Shown here: piece by piece, positions 18,552 to 27,534 of the stretch | How positions within the stretch are numbered: the stretch's first letter is position 1 | Layout of the letters: each line of letters begins with the position of its first letter | Source: Elioraea tepida | Lineage (GTDB): Bacteria; Pseudomonadota; Alphaproteobacteria; Acetobacterales; Acetobacteraceae | Assembly: GCF_019203965.1 (NCBI RefSeq) | Contig: NZ_CP076448.1 | Span: forward strand, 310,001-374,000 | Reading direction: 5' to 3' | DNA length: 64,000 nucleotides | Position numbers and translations under genes: made by a program | Notes under the pieces: generated by a model | Seen by the model: the letters and a program-made list of their open reading frames with translations, nothing else | The model's database searches: none | Told to the model about the DNA's origin: nothing

Positions 18552-20029
18552 TGGCCTCGCTGACCGACCTCACGCTCGCCGAGGCCGCGGAGGCGCTCGC
18601 GGCGCGGAAGATCTCCGCCACCGAACTTGCGCGGGCGCATCTCGAGGCGATCGAGCGCCTAGCCTCTCTCAACGCCTTCATCCTCACGACGCCCGAGCGC
18701 GCCTTGGCGGATGCGAGGCGTTCGGACGAGCGCCTGGCGCGTGGGGAGGCACGCCCGCTCGAGGGCATTCCGGTCGCGATCAAGGATCTCTTCTGTACCG
18801 CAGGCATCCAAACCACGGCGGCGAGCCGAATTCTCGGCCGCTTCGTTCCGCCCTACGAGAGCACCGTGACGGCCAATCTCTGGCGCGATGGGGCGGTCTG
18901 CCTCGGCAAGACCAATCTCGACGAATTCGCGATGGGCTCGTCCAACACCACCTCGGCCTATGGGCATGTGATCAACCCCTGGAGGCGGCGCGGCGATAAC
19001 CGCGATCTCGTGCCGGGCGGCTCCTCGGGCGGATCGGCGGCGGCGGTGGCAGCGCGGCTCTGCCTTGGCGCTACCGCGACGGACACGGGAGGCTCGATAC
19101 GCCAGCCGGCGGCTTTCACGGGAACGGTCGGCATCAAGCCGACCTATGGGCGCTGCTCGCGCTGGGGGATCGTCGCCTTCGCCTCCTCGCTTGACCAGGC
19201 GGGGCCGATGGCGCGAACGGTGAAGGACTGCGCGATCCTTCTGCGCTCGATGGCGGGGTTCGACCCGAAGGACAGCACCTCGGCCGACGTTCCGGTGCCC
19301 GACTTCGCCGCCGCGGTGGGCCAAAGCGTGAGGGGGCTCAGGATCGGCGTGCCGAAGGAGTATCGCCTCGATGGCCTCGCCCCAGAGATCATCGCGCTCT
19401 GGGACCAGGGCATCGCTTGGCTCAGGGAGGCAGGCTGTTCGATCCACGAGCTCTCCCTGCCGCACACGAAATACGCTCTTCCGGCCTATTACATCATCGC
19501 GCCTGCGGAGGCGTCGTCGAACCTCGCGCGGTATGACGGGGTGCGGTTCGGGCTGCGCGTGCCTGCCGATAGCCTCGACGAGCTCTACGAGGCGACGCGC
19601 GGCGCGGGCTTCGGCGCCGAGGTGCGGCGGCGGATCATGATCGGCACCTACGTGCTCTCCGCCGGATACTACGACGCCTACTACCTCAAGGCGCAGAAGG
19701 TGAGGGCGCTGATCGCGCGCGACTTCGACGCGGCGTGGCAGGAGGTGGATGCGATCCTGACACCGGCCACCCCGACCTCCGCCTTCGCGATCGGCGAGAA
19801 GCAGGACGACCCGGTGACGATGTATCTTAACGACGTGTTCACCGTGACCGCGAATCTCGCCGGGCTTCCCGCGATCTCGGTGCCGGCGGGGCTCGATTCG
19901 GAGGGGCTGCCCTTGGGGCTTCAGGTGATCGGGCGGGCGTTCGACGAGGAGACGGTGTTCCGTGTGGCCGCCGCTCTCGAGGACGCCGCCGGGTTCGATG
20001 CGGTGCCGCCGATCAGGGCGGGGGCGTGA
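18551..20029 (+). CDS. gatA: Asp-tRNA(Asn)/Glu-tRNA(Gln) amidotransferase subunit A
   Basis: The 492-residue amidase subunit hydrolyses glutamine and channels ammonia to GatB. The Ser-cisSer-Lys triad is visible: Lys in IPVAIKDLF, cis-Ser in [12 protein letters not shown] and nucleophile Ser in [11 protein letters not shown]. The ATG at 18551 fits the overlapped junction with gatC; a GTG three bases upstream is less likely. The gene ends four bases into gatB. Organisms with GatCAB usually make Gln-tRNA(Gln) and/or Asn-tRNA(Asn) indirectly. Confidence 0.97.
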   Translation: MASLTDLTLAEAAEALAARKISATELARAHLEAIERLASLNAFILTTPERALADARRSDERLARGEARPLEGIPVAIKDLFCTAGIQTTAASRILGRFVPPYESTVTANLWRDGAVCLGKTNLDEFAMGSSNTTSAYGHVINPWRRRGDNRDLVPGGSSGGSAAAVAARLCLGATATDTGGSIRQPAAFTGTVGIKPTYGRCSRWGIVAFASSLDQAGPMARTVKDCAILLRSMAGFDPKDSTSADVPVPDFAAAVGQSVRGLRIGVPKEYRLDGLAPEIIALWDQGIAWLREAGCSIHELSLPHTKYALPAYYIIAPAEASSNLARYDGVRFGLRVPADSLDELYEATRGAGFGAEVRRRIMIGTYVLSAGYYDAYYLKAQKVRALIARDFDAAWQEVDAILTPATPTSAFAIGEKQDDPVTMYLNDVFTVTANLAGLPAISVPAGLDSEGLPLGLQVIGRAFDEETVFRVAAALEDAAGFDAVPPIRAGA

Positions 20030-21483
20030 GCATGGGGTACACCATCCAGGGGGCGACGGGCGCGTGGGAGGTCGTGGTCGGCCTCGAAGTGCACGCGCAG
20101 GTGATCTCGAAGGCGAAACTGTTCTCGGGGGCGGCCACCGCCTTCGGCGCCGAGCCGAACTCGCAGGTGAGCTTCGTTGACGCTGCTTTCCCGGGCATGC
20201 TCCCGGTTCTCAACCGCGAATGCGTCGCCCAGGCCGTGCGCACGGGCCTCGGCCTCAATGCGACGATCAATCTCGAGAGCCGGTTCGACCGGAAGAACTA
20301 TTTCTACGCCGACCTTCCCGCAGGCTACCAGATCAGCCAGTACGAAAAGCCGATCGTCGGCCGAGGCACGATCATGATCGACCTCCCCGACGGCAGCACG
20401 AAGCCGATCGGCATCACCCGGCTTCATCTCGAACAGGACGCCGGCAAGTCGCTGCACGACCAGCACCCGACGAAGAGCTGGATCGACCTCAACCGCGCTG
20501 GCGTGGCGCTGATGGAGATCGTCTCGGAGCCGGACATACGCTCGCCTGAAGAAGCCGGCGCCTATCTCACGAAGCTGCGCCAGATCCTCCGCTACTTGGG
20601 CACCTGCGACGGCAACATGGAGGAGGGCTCGCTCCGGGCGGACGTGAACGTCTCCGTCCGGCGCCCGGGCGAAGGCTTCCGCACGCGCTGCGAGGTCAAG
20701 AACGTCAACTCGATCCGCTTCGTGATGCAGGCGGTCGAGGCGGAGGCGCGACGCCAGATCGCCATCTGGGAGGAGGGGGGAACGGTCGAGCAGGAGACGC
20801 GCCTCTTCGACAGCGCCCGCGGCGTCACCCGGCCGATGCGGTCGAAGGAGCATGCGCACGACTACCGCTACTTCCCCGACCCCGACCTGCTGCCGCTCGT
20901 TCTCGACCCGGGCTGGGTGGAGAGCCTCAAGGCGAGCCTGCCCGAACTCCCTGACGCGAAGGCGGCGCGGTTCATCAGGGAGTACGGCCTTTCCGCCTAC
21001 GAGGCGCGTGTGCTCGTCGCCGAACGGGCCACGGCCGACTACTACGAGGCGGTCGCCAAGGGGCGGGACGGCAAGCTCGCCGCCAACTGGGTGATGGGGG
21101 ACCTCTTCGCCGCGCTGAACCGAACCGGCTGCACGATCGAGACGAGCCCCGTCTCCGCCGAGGCGCTGGGGCGTCTCCTCGATCTGATCGCCGATTCGAC
21201 GATCAACGGCCGGATCGCCAAGGAAGTGTTCGAGGCGATGGTCGAGACGGGAGAGGACCCGGTCGCCATCGTCGACGCGAGGGGGCTCAGGCAGGTGACC
21301 GACCCTGGCGCGATCGAGGCTGCGGTGGCGGAGGTGCTCGCGCGCAACCAGGACAAGGTGGCCGAGTATCGCGCAGGGAAAGAGAAGCTGTTCGGCTATT
21401 TCGTCGGCCAGGTGATGAAGGTGATGCAGGGCAAGGGCAATCCCGCCCTGGTCAACGAGGTGCTCAAGAAGAGTCTCGGCTAG
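20026..21483 (+). CDS. gatB: Asp-tRNA(Asn)/Glu-tRNA(Gln) amidotransferase subunit B
   Basis: A 485-residue kinase/amidotransferase subunit that activates and amidates misacylated tRNA. The start is a GTG overlapping the gatA stop (GTGA); an ATG at 20032 is the alternative. Diagnostic segments are [50 protein letters not shown] and [15 protein letters not shown]-terminal helical YqeY-like tail that contacts the tRNA ends in [14 protein letters not shown]. The stop is TAG. Confidence 0.97.
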   Translation: MSMGYTIQGATGAWEVVVGLEVHAQVISKAKLFSGAATAFGAEPNSQVSFVDAAFPGMLPVLNRECVAQAVRTGLGLNATINLESRFDRKNYFYADLPAGYQISQYEKPIVGRGTIMIDLPDGSTKPIGITRLHLEQDAGKSLHDQHPTKSWIDLNRAGVALMEIVSEPDIRSPEEAGAYLTKLRQILRYLGTCDGNMEEGSLRADVNVSVRRPGEGFRTRCEVKNVNSIRFVMQAVEAEARRQIAIWEEGGTVEQETRLFDSARGVTRPMRSKEHAHDYRYFPDPDLLPLVLDPGWVESLKASLPELPDAKAARFIREYGLSAYEARVLVAERATADYYEAVAKGRDGKLAANWVMGDLFAALNRTGCTIETSPVSAEALGRLLDLIADSTINGRIAKEVFEAMVETGEDPVAIVDARGLRQVTDPGAIEAAVAEVLARNQDKVAEYRAGKEKLFGYFVGQVMKVMQGKGNPALVNEVLKKSLG

Positions 21484-21512
21484 GCGGCCGAAGTATTCGC
21501 GAATGACAAGAT

Positions 21513-21561
21513 GCCATCTCACGATGGCGTGAGGTGGGTCGTACGTCGCCCAAGTTTGGGC
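21513..21561. promoter_or_regulatory. Two perfect inverted repeats in front of otsB
   Basis: The first repeat is GCCATC-TCAC-GATGGC (21513-21528), a six-pair hairpin 30 bases after the gatB stop. The second is GCCCAA-GT-TTGGGC (21548-21561), ending 12 bases before the otsB ATG. Neither has a T-tract, so simple terminator function is doubtful. The second looks like an operator or a structure that could mask the otsB ribosome site. Function is inferred from position only. Confidence 0.4.
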
Positions 21562-21573
21562 TAGACCTCGCGC

Positions 21574-22317
21574 ATGTCGGGTGTCGTTCCGGTTCCGCCA
21601 CGCGGGATTGCGCGGCGGATCGCCGTGTTTCTCGATTTCGACGGCACACTTGTCGAGATCGCGCCTCGCCCTGACGCGATCGTCGTGCCGCTTGGGCTGT
21701 CGCGACTGCTCGGCGATCTCGCGCAGGCGACAGGCGGGGCGACGGCGCTCCTCTCGGGGCGGCCGATCTCTGATCTCGATCGCTGGCTCGCGCCGCTTCG
21801 CCTGGCCGCTGCCGGCTGCCACGGAGCCGAACTCCGCCGCCGGCCCGATGGCCCGGCCGAGCCCGCCGCCGCTCCGTGCTGCCCCGACCGCTGGCTCGAG
21901 CTGGCGACGAGGCTCGCCGCGCGCCATCCGGGCGCTCTGGTCGAGCGCAAGCCCTTCGGCTTCGCCCTGCACGCCCGCGCCTGCCCGGGCGCCCTGCCAG
22001 AGTTGCGCGACGCCCTCGCCGCCCTTGTGGCCGAGGACCGGCGCTTCCGCCTTCTGCACGCGCACATGGCGGTCGAGGTCCTTCCCCGAGGGGTGCACAA
22101 GGGGGCGGCGCTCGCGGCGCTGCTTGACCAACCGCCCTTCGCCGGGCGCGTCCCGATCGCGATCGGCGACGATGTGACGGACGAGGACGCGCTGGCGGAA
22201 GCGCGCGCCCGCGGCGGCCATGGCTACCGGGTCGGCGAGAGCTTCCGTGATCCCGGCGCCGTGCGTGCCTGGCTTGCTGCCGTGGCGAGGGAGGCGGGCC
22301 ATGCCCCAGCCGCTTGA
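21574..22317 (+). CDS. otsB: Trehalose-6-phosphate phosphatase
   Basis: A 247-residue HAD-family phosphatase making trehalose from trehalose-6-phosphate. The catalytic DxD motif is in AVFLDFDGTLVEIAPRPDAI, followed by LLSGRPISDLDRW, a cap domain with ERKPFGFALHAR, and the metal-binding Asp residues in IAIGDDVTDEDAL. It overlaps the next gene by 17 bases. Trehalose here is probably an osmotic or desiccation protectant. Confidence 0.94.
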   Translation: MSGVVPVPPRGIARRIAVFLDFDGTLVEIAPRPDAIVVPLGLSRLLGDLAQATGGATALLSGRPISDLDRWLAPLRLAAAGCHGAELRRRPDGPAEPAAAPCCPDRWLELATRLAARHPGALVERKPFGFALHARACPGALPELRDALAALVAEDRRFRLLHAHMAVEVLPRGVHKGAALAALLDQPPFAGRVPIAIGDDVTDEDALAEARARGGHGYRVGESFRDPGAVRAWLAAVAREAGHAPAA

Positions 22318-24097
22318 TCTCGCGGTCGCCGGCAATGGCACGGTCGCCGCTCTGATCGAGCCTACGGGCCGGGTCGTCTGGATGTGCTGGCCACGGCTCG
22401 ATGCTGACCCGATCTTCTGCGCCCTCCTCGACGGCACGAACCCCGAGGCCGGGCTCATGGAGGTGGCGCTCGAGGGGCGCGTCACGGCGCATCAGCGGTA
22501 CCGGCGCAACACCGCCGTGGTCGAGACCGAGCTCGCCGACGGGGCAGGCAACGCGCTCAGGATTACCGACACGGTGCCGCGCTTTCCCCGCTTCGGCCGG
22601 ATGTTCCGCCCGCAGATGCTCGTGCGCCGGATCGAGCCGATCGCCGGCCGGCCGCGCATCCGGCTGCGCATACGCCCGCGCTTTGCCTGGGGAGCCGAGG
22701 CACCGACGCTGCGCACCGGCTCGAACCATCTGCGCTGGCTCGGTCCGGGGGAAGCGCTGCGCTGCACCACCGATGCGCCGGTCGGCTTCATCGCCCACGA
22801 AACCGCCTTCGCGCTCGACCGCCCCCTCGCGCTCATCCTCGGCGCCGACGAGCCCGAGCCCGAGCCGCCGGCGCGGATCGCGCGTCAGTTCGAGGAGGAG
22901 ACGACGGCCTACTGGCAGGAGTGGGTCAGGCTGCTCTCGGTGCCGTTCGACTGGCAGGAGGCGGTGATCCGCGCCGCGATCACGCTGAAGATGTGCGCCC
23001 ATGACGACACGGGCGGCATCGTCGCGGCCCTGACCACCTCGATCCCCGAAGCCCCGGGCACGGCACGCACCTGGGACTATCGCTTCTGCTGGCTGCGCGA
23101 TGCCTGGTTCACCGTCCAGGCGCTCAACCGCCTCGGCGCGACGCGCACCATGGAGCAGTTCATCCGCTATCTCACCGTCGCGGTGATGGACGAGACGCCT
23201 GAGCGGCTTCGCCCCGTCTATCCGCTCGTGCCGAACGTGCCGATGACGGAGGAGGAGGCGCCGGCACTCGCCGGGTTCCTGCACCACCGGCCGGTCCGGA
23301 TCGGCAACGCCGCGGCCGACCAGCGCCAGAACGATGCCTGGGGAAGCGTTGTGCTCGCCGCGGCGCAGATGTTCTTCGATGAGCGCCTGCCCAATCCGGG
23401 GGACGCTGGGTTGTTCCGCCAGCTCCTGCCGCTTGCCGACGTCGCGGCGCGCGAGGCGCTGACGCCGGATGCGGGGATCTGGGAGTATCGGGGCCGGGTG
23501 AGGGTGCACACCTTCTCCGCGGCGATGTGCTGGGCGGCCGTCTATCGCCTCGCGCGAGTCGCTCAGCGCCTCGGCGAGCACCGCGAGGCGGACCGGCTGC
23601 GCGGTCTCGCCGCACCGATCCGCGATGCGATCCTCGCACGTGCCTGGAGCGAGAGCCGCAAGAGCTTCGTCGAGAGCCTCGACGGTGACGGTCTCGACGC
23701 TGCCCTGCTGCTGTTGCCGGAGCTCGGCCTTCTGCCGCCGACCGACCCGCGCTTCGTCGCCACCGTCGAGGCGATCGAACGCGAGCTTGCGCGGGACGGG
23801 CTCCTGCTCCGCTACGCCGCTCCGGATGATTTCGGCGTGCCCGAGACCGCCTTCCTCGCCTGCAGCTTCTGGCTCATCGATGCGCTCGCCGCGATCGGCC
23901 GCAGCGAGCAGGCGAGGGCGCTGTTCGAGCGGATCCTCGCCTTGCGCAACCATGTCGGCCTTCTGTCGGAGGACGTCGATCCGCGGACCGGGCGGCTCTG
24001 GGGCAACTTCCCGCAGACCTACAGCCAGGTCGGGCTGATCCTGTCTGCGATGCGTCTGTCGCGGAGCTGGGAGGAGGGATTTTGGCGCGCCTGGTGA
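22301..24097 (+). CDS. Glycoside hydrolase family 15 protein, probable trehalase
   Basis: 598 residues with a GH15 (alpha/alpha)6 barrel after an N-terminal beta-sandwich that starts MPQPLDLAVAGNGTVAALI. The ATG at 22301 overlaps the end of otsB. The catalytic region includes TWDYRFCWLRDAWFT and the late LLSEDVDPRTGRLWGNFPQTYSQ with its general-base Glu. GH15 covers glucoamylases, glucodextranases and bacterial trehalases. The position between otsB and otsA argues for a trehalase that would balance synthesis, but this is inference. It overlaps otsA by 16 bases. Confidence 0.9.
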   Translation: MPQPLDLAVAGNGTVAALIEPTGRVVWMCWPRLDADPIFCALLDGTNPEAGLMEVALEGRVTAHQRYRRNTAVVETELADGAGNALRITDTVPRFPRFGRMFRPQMLVRRIEPIAGRPRIRLRIRPRFAWGAEAPTLRTGSNHLRWLGPGEALRCTTDAPVGFIAHETAFALDRPLALILGADEPEPEPPARIARQFEEETTAYWQEWVRLLSVPFDWQEAVIRAAITLKMCAHDDTGGIVAALTTSIPEAPGTARTWDYRFCWLRDAWFTVQALNRLGATRTMEQFIRYLTVAVMDETPERLRPVYPLVPNVPMTEEEAPALAGFLHHRPVRIGNAAADQRQNDAWGSVVLAAAQMFFDERLPNPGDAGLFRQLLPLADVAAREALTPDAGIWEYRGRVRVHTFSAAMCWAAVYRLARVAQRLGEHREADRLRGLAAPIRDAILARAWSESRKSFVESLDGDGLDAALLLLPELGLLPPTDPRFVATVEAIERELARDGLLLRYAAPDDFGVPETAFLACSFWLIDALAAIGRSEQARALFERILALRNHVGLLSEDVDPRTGRLWGNFPQTYSQVGLILSAMRLSRSWEEGFWRAW

Positions 24098-25431
24098 TCG
24101 TGTCGAACCGCGTGCCCCTGCCGCGGCCACGCGGCGGGACGCAGCCGGGCGGCCTCGCGGTGGCGCTCGCCGAGGCGTTGCCTGGGCAGGAGGTGTTATG
24201 GTTCGGCTGGTCCGGCGAGACGGCGCCCGAGCCCTCGCCGCCCTCCTTCGTCACCCACGGCAGCACGAGCTACGCCACCGTGCACCTGACGGAGGCCGAG
24301 AGGCGCGGCTATTATGCCAGTTTCGCCAACGCAACGCTCTGGCCGCTGTTGCACTGGCGCATGGGGCTTGCCGAGTTCCGCCGTGACGACCACGAGACCT
24401 GGCGCGCCGTCAACGCGCGCTTCGCCTCCCTGCTCGCGCCGCTGTTGCGGCCCGACGATCGCGTCTGGGTGCACGATTTCCACCTCTTCCCCTTCGCCGC
24501 TGCGCTGCGGGCCGCCGGCTGCCGCCAGCGGATCGGCTTCTTCCTGCACGTGCCGTTCCCGCCGCCCTCGCTGTTCGAGGCGCTGCCGCAGGCCGGGCGT
24601 CTGCTCGCCGACCTCGGCGCCTACGATCTCATCGGCACGCAGACCCGGGCGGATGCCGAACATCTCGCCGCGTCTCTCGCTGGCATCGGCGCGTCGGTTC
24701 CGGTCGCCGCCTTCCCCGTCGGCGTGGATGCGGCGTCCTTCGCGCGCGAGGCGGCCCGGGCCGTCGGCTCGCCCGAGGCGCGCCGGCTTGCCGCGAGCCT
24801 CGGCGGGCGGGCGCTGATCCTCGGGGTGGACCGCCTCGACTACTCCAAAGGCCTGCCGCAGCGCTTCCGCGGCTACGCGGCGCTGTTGCGGCGCTTTCCG
24901 GAGCATCGACGCCGCGTGACCTTCCTCCAGGTGGCGCCGGTGAGCCGGAACGAGGTGGCGCTGTACCGCGCCCTGCGGCGGGAGCTCGACGAGCTTGCTG
25001 GCCGGATCAACGGCGAATGGGGCGAGATCGACTGGATCCCGATCCGCTGGATGACGCGCGCGGTGCCGCGCGCCACGCTCGCAGGCTTCCACCGGCTCGC
25101 CCGCGTCGGCCTCGTCACGCCGCTGCGCGACGGCATGAACCTCGTCGCCAAGGAATATGTCGCAGCGCAGAACCCGGAGGACCCGGGCGTGCTCGTGCTG
25201 TCGCGCTTCGCCGGAGCAGCCGAGGAGCTTCGGGGCGCGATCCAGGTCAATCCGCACGACCCGGACGAGATCGCCGAGGGGCTCGATGCCGCTCTGCGGA
25301 TGGATCTTCCGGAGCGTCGCGCCCGCTGGGCCGCCGACCATGCCGTGATCGCGACCAACAGCGCCGCCGACTGGGCGCGGCGCTTCCTCGCCGCTCTCGA
25401 GGCCCTCGCACCGGCCGAGCGGGCGGCCTGA
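24082..25431 (+). CDS. otsA: Alpha,alpha-trehalose-phosphate synthase (UDP-forming)
   Basis: A 449-residue GT20 glycosyltransferase that joins UDP-glucose and glucose-6-phosphate. The start is a TTG at 24082 with a GGAGGAGGGA ribosome site inside the end of the GH15 gene. Key segments are LVIVSNRVPLPRP, VWVHDFHLFPFA, IGFFLHVPFPPPSLFEALP, GVDRLDYSKGLPQRF and PLRDGMNLVAKEYVAAQ. The glycine-rich nucleotide loop GGTQPGGLAVAL is near the N-terminus. It is the last gene of the otsB-GH15-otsA operon. Confidence 0.95.
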   Translation: MARLVIVSNRVPLPRPRGGTQPGGLAVALAEALPGQEVLWFGWSGETAPEPSPPSFVTHGSTSYATVHLTEAERRGYYASFANATLWPLLHWRMGLAEFRRDDHETWRAVNARFASLLAPLLRPDDRVWVHDFHLFPFAAALRAAGCRQRIGFFLHVPFPPPSLFEALPQAGRLLADLGAYDLIGTQTRADAEHLAASLAGIGASVPVAAFPVGVDAASFAREAARAVGSPEARRLAASLGGRALILGVDRLDYSKGLPQRFRGYAALLRRFPEHRRRVTFLQVAPVSRNEVALYRALRRELDELAGRINGEWGEIDWIPIRWMTRAVPRATLAGFHRLARVGLVTPLRDGMNLVAKEYVAAQNPEDPGVLVLSRFAGAAEELRGAIQVNPHDPDEIAEGLDAALRMDLPERRARWAADHAVIATNSAADWARRFLAALEALAPAERAA

Positions 25432-25492
25432 GGCGGTTTCCCCGCCGCGTGCGTTCCTCTAGCGTCCGCCCTGCAGCCATGCGGCGAGAACC

Positions 25493-26137
25493 ATGATCGA
25501 CCTCTACAGCTTCGACACGCCGAACGGGCGCGAGATCAGCGTCGCGCTCGAGGAGATGGGCCTGCCCTACCGCGTGCACGTGGTGGACATCACGAAGGGC
25601 GAACAGTTCCATCCCAACTTCCTGAAGATCAGCCCGAACAACAAGATCCCGGCGATCGTCGACCCCGAGGGCCCGAACGGGCGGCCCGTCAGCGTGTTCG
25701 AGAGCGGCGCGATCCTGCTCTACCTCGCCGAGAAGACCGGGCGCTTCCTGCCGCGCGATCTTGAGGCGCGTATCCCCGTCTGGGAATGGCTGATGTGGCA
25801 GGTAGGCGGCTTCGGCCCGATTCCGGGCCAGGTGCATGCCTATCTCCTTGTCCAGGACGAGGCGGCGCGCGCCCACCCGCTCGAGCGTTTCCAGAAGGAG
25901 ACGAACCGGCTCTACGGCGTGCTCGACCGGCGCCTTGAGGGGCGCGAGTTCGTCGCCACCGAAGGCGAGCCCTCGATCGCCGACTTCGCGATCCTCGGCT
26001 GGGCCTGGCGGCATGAGCGGCATCGGGTCGATCTTGCAACGGTGCCGAACGTCAAGGCGTGGTACGAGAGGATGATGGCGCGGCCTACCGTGACGCGCGG
26101 CTTCGCCGTGCCGATGCGCCACCCCGTTGCGGCCTGA
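25493..26137 (+). CDS. Glutathione S-transferase family protein (YfcG/YghU type)
   Basis: A 214-residue cytosolic GST. The thioredoxin-like N-terminal domain starts MIDLYSFDTPNGREISVALEEM; the TPNG motif is typical of the Nu-class YfcG/YghU proteins that reduce disulfides with bound glutathione. NNKIPAIVDPEG holds the cis-Pro, and VFESGAILLYLAEKTG binds the gamma-glutamyl group. The helical C-terminal domain includes PSIADFAILGWAWRH. It stands alone behind otsA with a 61-base gap. Confidence 0.92.
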   Translation: MIDLYSFDTPNGREISVALEEMGLPYRVHVVDITKGEQFHPNFLKISPNNKIPAIVDPEGPNGRPVSVFESGAILLYLAEKTGRFLPRDLEARIPVWEWLMWQVGGFGPIPGQVHAYLLVQDEAARAHPLERFQKETNRLYGVLDRRLEGREFVATEGEPSIADFAILGWAWRHERHRVDLATVPNVKAWYERMMARPTVTRGFAVPMRHPVAA

Positions 26138-26176
26138 GCGCGCGAGCCGGGCAAGGCGCCGAGGAGCGGGGCGTCG

Positions 26177-27271
26177 ATGCGCGCACGCTCGGCGCTGAGG
26201 GGGCGTCGCCGTCGCCCTGATCGGCGCGCTTGCCGTTGCCTGCGCGCTGATCCTCGAGCCGTTCATCACCCCGATCCTGCTTGCCGGCGTGCTCGTGCGC
26301 GCGACGTGGTTCGGCCAGGCGTGGCTCGCCCCTCGGCTCGGCCGCGCCTGGGCCGCGGCGGCGATGGTGACCCTTGCGGCGCTCGTCCTCGTCTCGTCCT
26401 CGTGGTGCCGCTCGCGCTCGTGGTGCACGGGCTTGCCGCCAACCTCGCAGCGGCAGGCGATGTCGGGCGACGGATCGCCGCCTCTCTCCCTGCCGAGCCG
26501 CCTGAGTGGCTCGCGGGCCTGCCGTTCGTCGGCGGCGTGATCGACGGGATCTGGGCGGAGGTCGCGCCGGCTGTGGCGGAAGGAGGGGAGGCGCTGCGTG
26601 CGCTCATCGAGCCTTACGCCTGAACGCTCGGGCGGCTCGCGCTCGCCTTCGCCGTCTCGGTCGGCGAGGGGTTGTTGCAGCTCCTGTTCGCGCTGCTCGT
26701 TGCGTTCTTCCTCTATCGTGACGGCGAGGCGCTGATCGAACGCCTGAGGCGCGTGGCGGAGCGTGTCGGCAGCGACCGTGCCCTCGAGCTTCTCGACCTC
26801 ACCGGCGATACGGTGCGGGGCGTGGTGTGGGGGCTGATCGGCACCGGGATCCTGCAGGGCGTGCTCGCCTGGAGAGGGTTCATGATCGCGGGGGTTCCGG
26901 GCGCCGCGGTGCCCGGGTTCATGACCGTCCTGCTCTCGATCGTTCAGATCGGTGCGCCGATCCTCTGGGCCTCGGCCGCTGCCTGGCTGTTCGCGGAAGG
27001 CGAGCCGGGCTGGGGCCTGCTCATGCTGATCTGGGGCGGTGTCGCGGTGAGCTCGACCGACAATGTGGTCCGCCCGTGGTTGATCAGCCGCGGCGCGAAG
27101 CTGCCGTTCCTGCTGATCGTTCTCGGCGTGATCGGCGGTCTTCTCGCGTTCGGGTTCCTTGGGCTGTTCCTCGGCCCTGTGCTTCTTGCGGTCGCGTGGC
27201 GGCTCGTCGAGCGATGGACGCAGCGCACCGCGGCCGGCGAAGGCGTCGCGGGTGGGGGTTCGTTGACGTGA
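26177..27271 (+). pseudogene. AI-2E family transporter, disrupted by two frameshifts and a stop
   Basis: Taken together the three frames encode about 364 residues of an AI-2E-type membrane permease. Segments appear in order: ALRG, then after a frame change near 26203 VALIGALAVACALILEPFI, then after a second change near 26400 LVLVVPLALVVHGLAA. That frame runs to an in-frame TGA at 26621-26623, after which LLQLLFALLVAFFLYRDGEAL and the rest of the permease continue in the same frame to 27271. The conserved C-terminal ISRGAKLPFLLIVLGVIGGL is intact. Several independent lesions argue for real decay, though sequencing error at any single site is possible. Confidence 0.8.
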
Positions 27272-27327
27272 GGGGGGTGGGCGGCTAGAAGCGCCCTCGC
27301 ATATGCCGTGTATGCACCGCTCTGGGC

Positions 27328-27420
27328 GGAGGGGTGGCCGAGCGGCTTAAGGCGGCAGTTTGCTAAACTGTTGTACGGGGTTAACCCGTACCGTGGGTTC
27401 GAATCCCATCCCCTCCGCCA
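27328..27420 (+). tRNA. tRNA-Ser(GCT), CCA encoded
   Basis: A 93-base tRNA. The acceptor GGAGGGG pairs with CCCCTCC. The anticodon stem CAGTT/AACTG encloses loop TTGCTAA with anticodon GCT. A long variable arm typical of tRNA-Ser (GTACGGGGTTAACCCGTAC) and the T-loop GGTTCGAATCC follow, with CCA at 27418-27420. A tyrosine integrase gene begins about 115 bases downstream, so the 3' end is the probable integration site. Confidence 0.95.
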
Positions 27421-27534
27421 AGTCTTAACAAGGACTTAGCAGATCCAGGGCCTCCGGGCCGCCGATCCAGCGGCGGGCGGGAATGGCGCACCTGAGTGCG
27501 ACACCTCGCCCCCGCCAAGCGCGAGGGCGCGGGC

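Noticed and set aside
19921-24130. Two long leftward open frames opposite gatB, otsB and the GH15 gene
   Set aside because: They are antisense to well-supported genes and the translated sequences show no motifs; Arg/Ala/Gly-rich composition is typical of shadow frames.
26621-26623. TGA in the AI-2E-type gene as selenocysteine
   Set aside because: The gene has two other frameshifts, the family has no selenocysteine, and no SECIS hairpin was evident.
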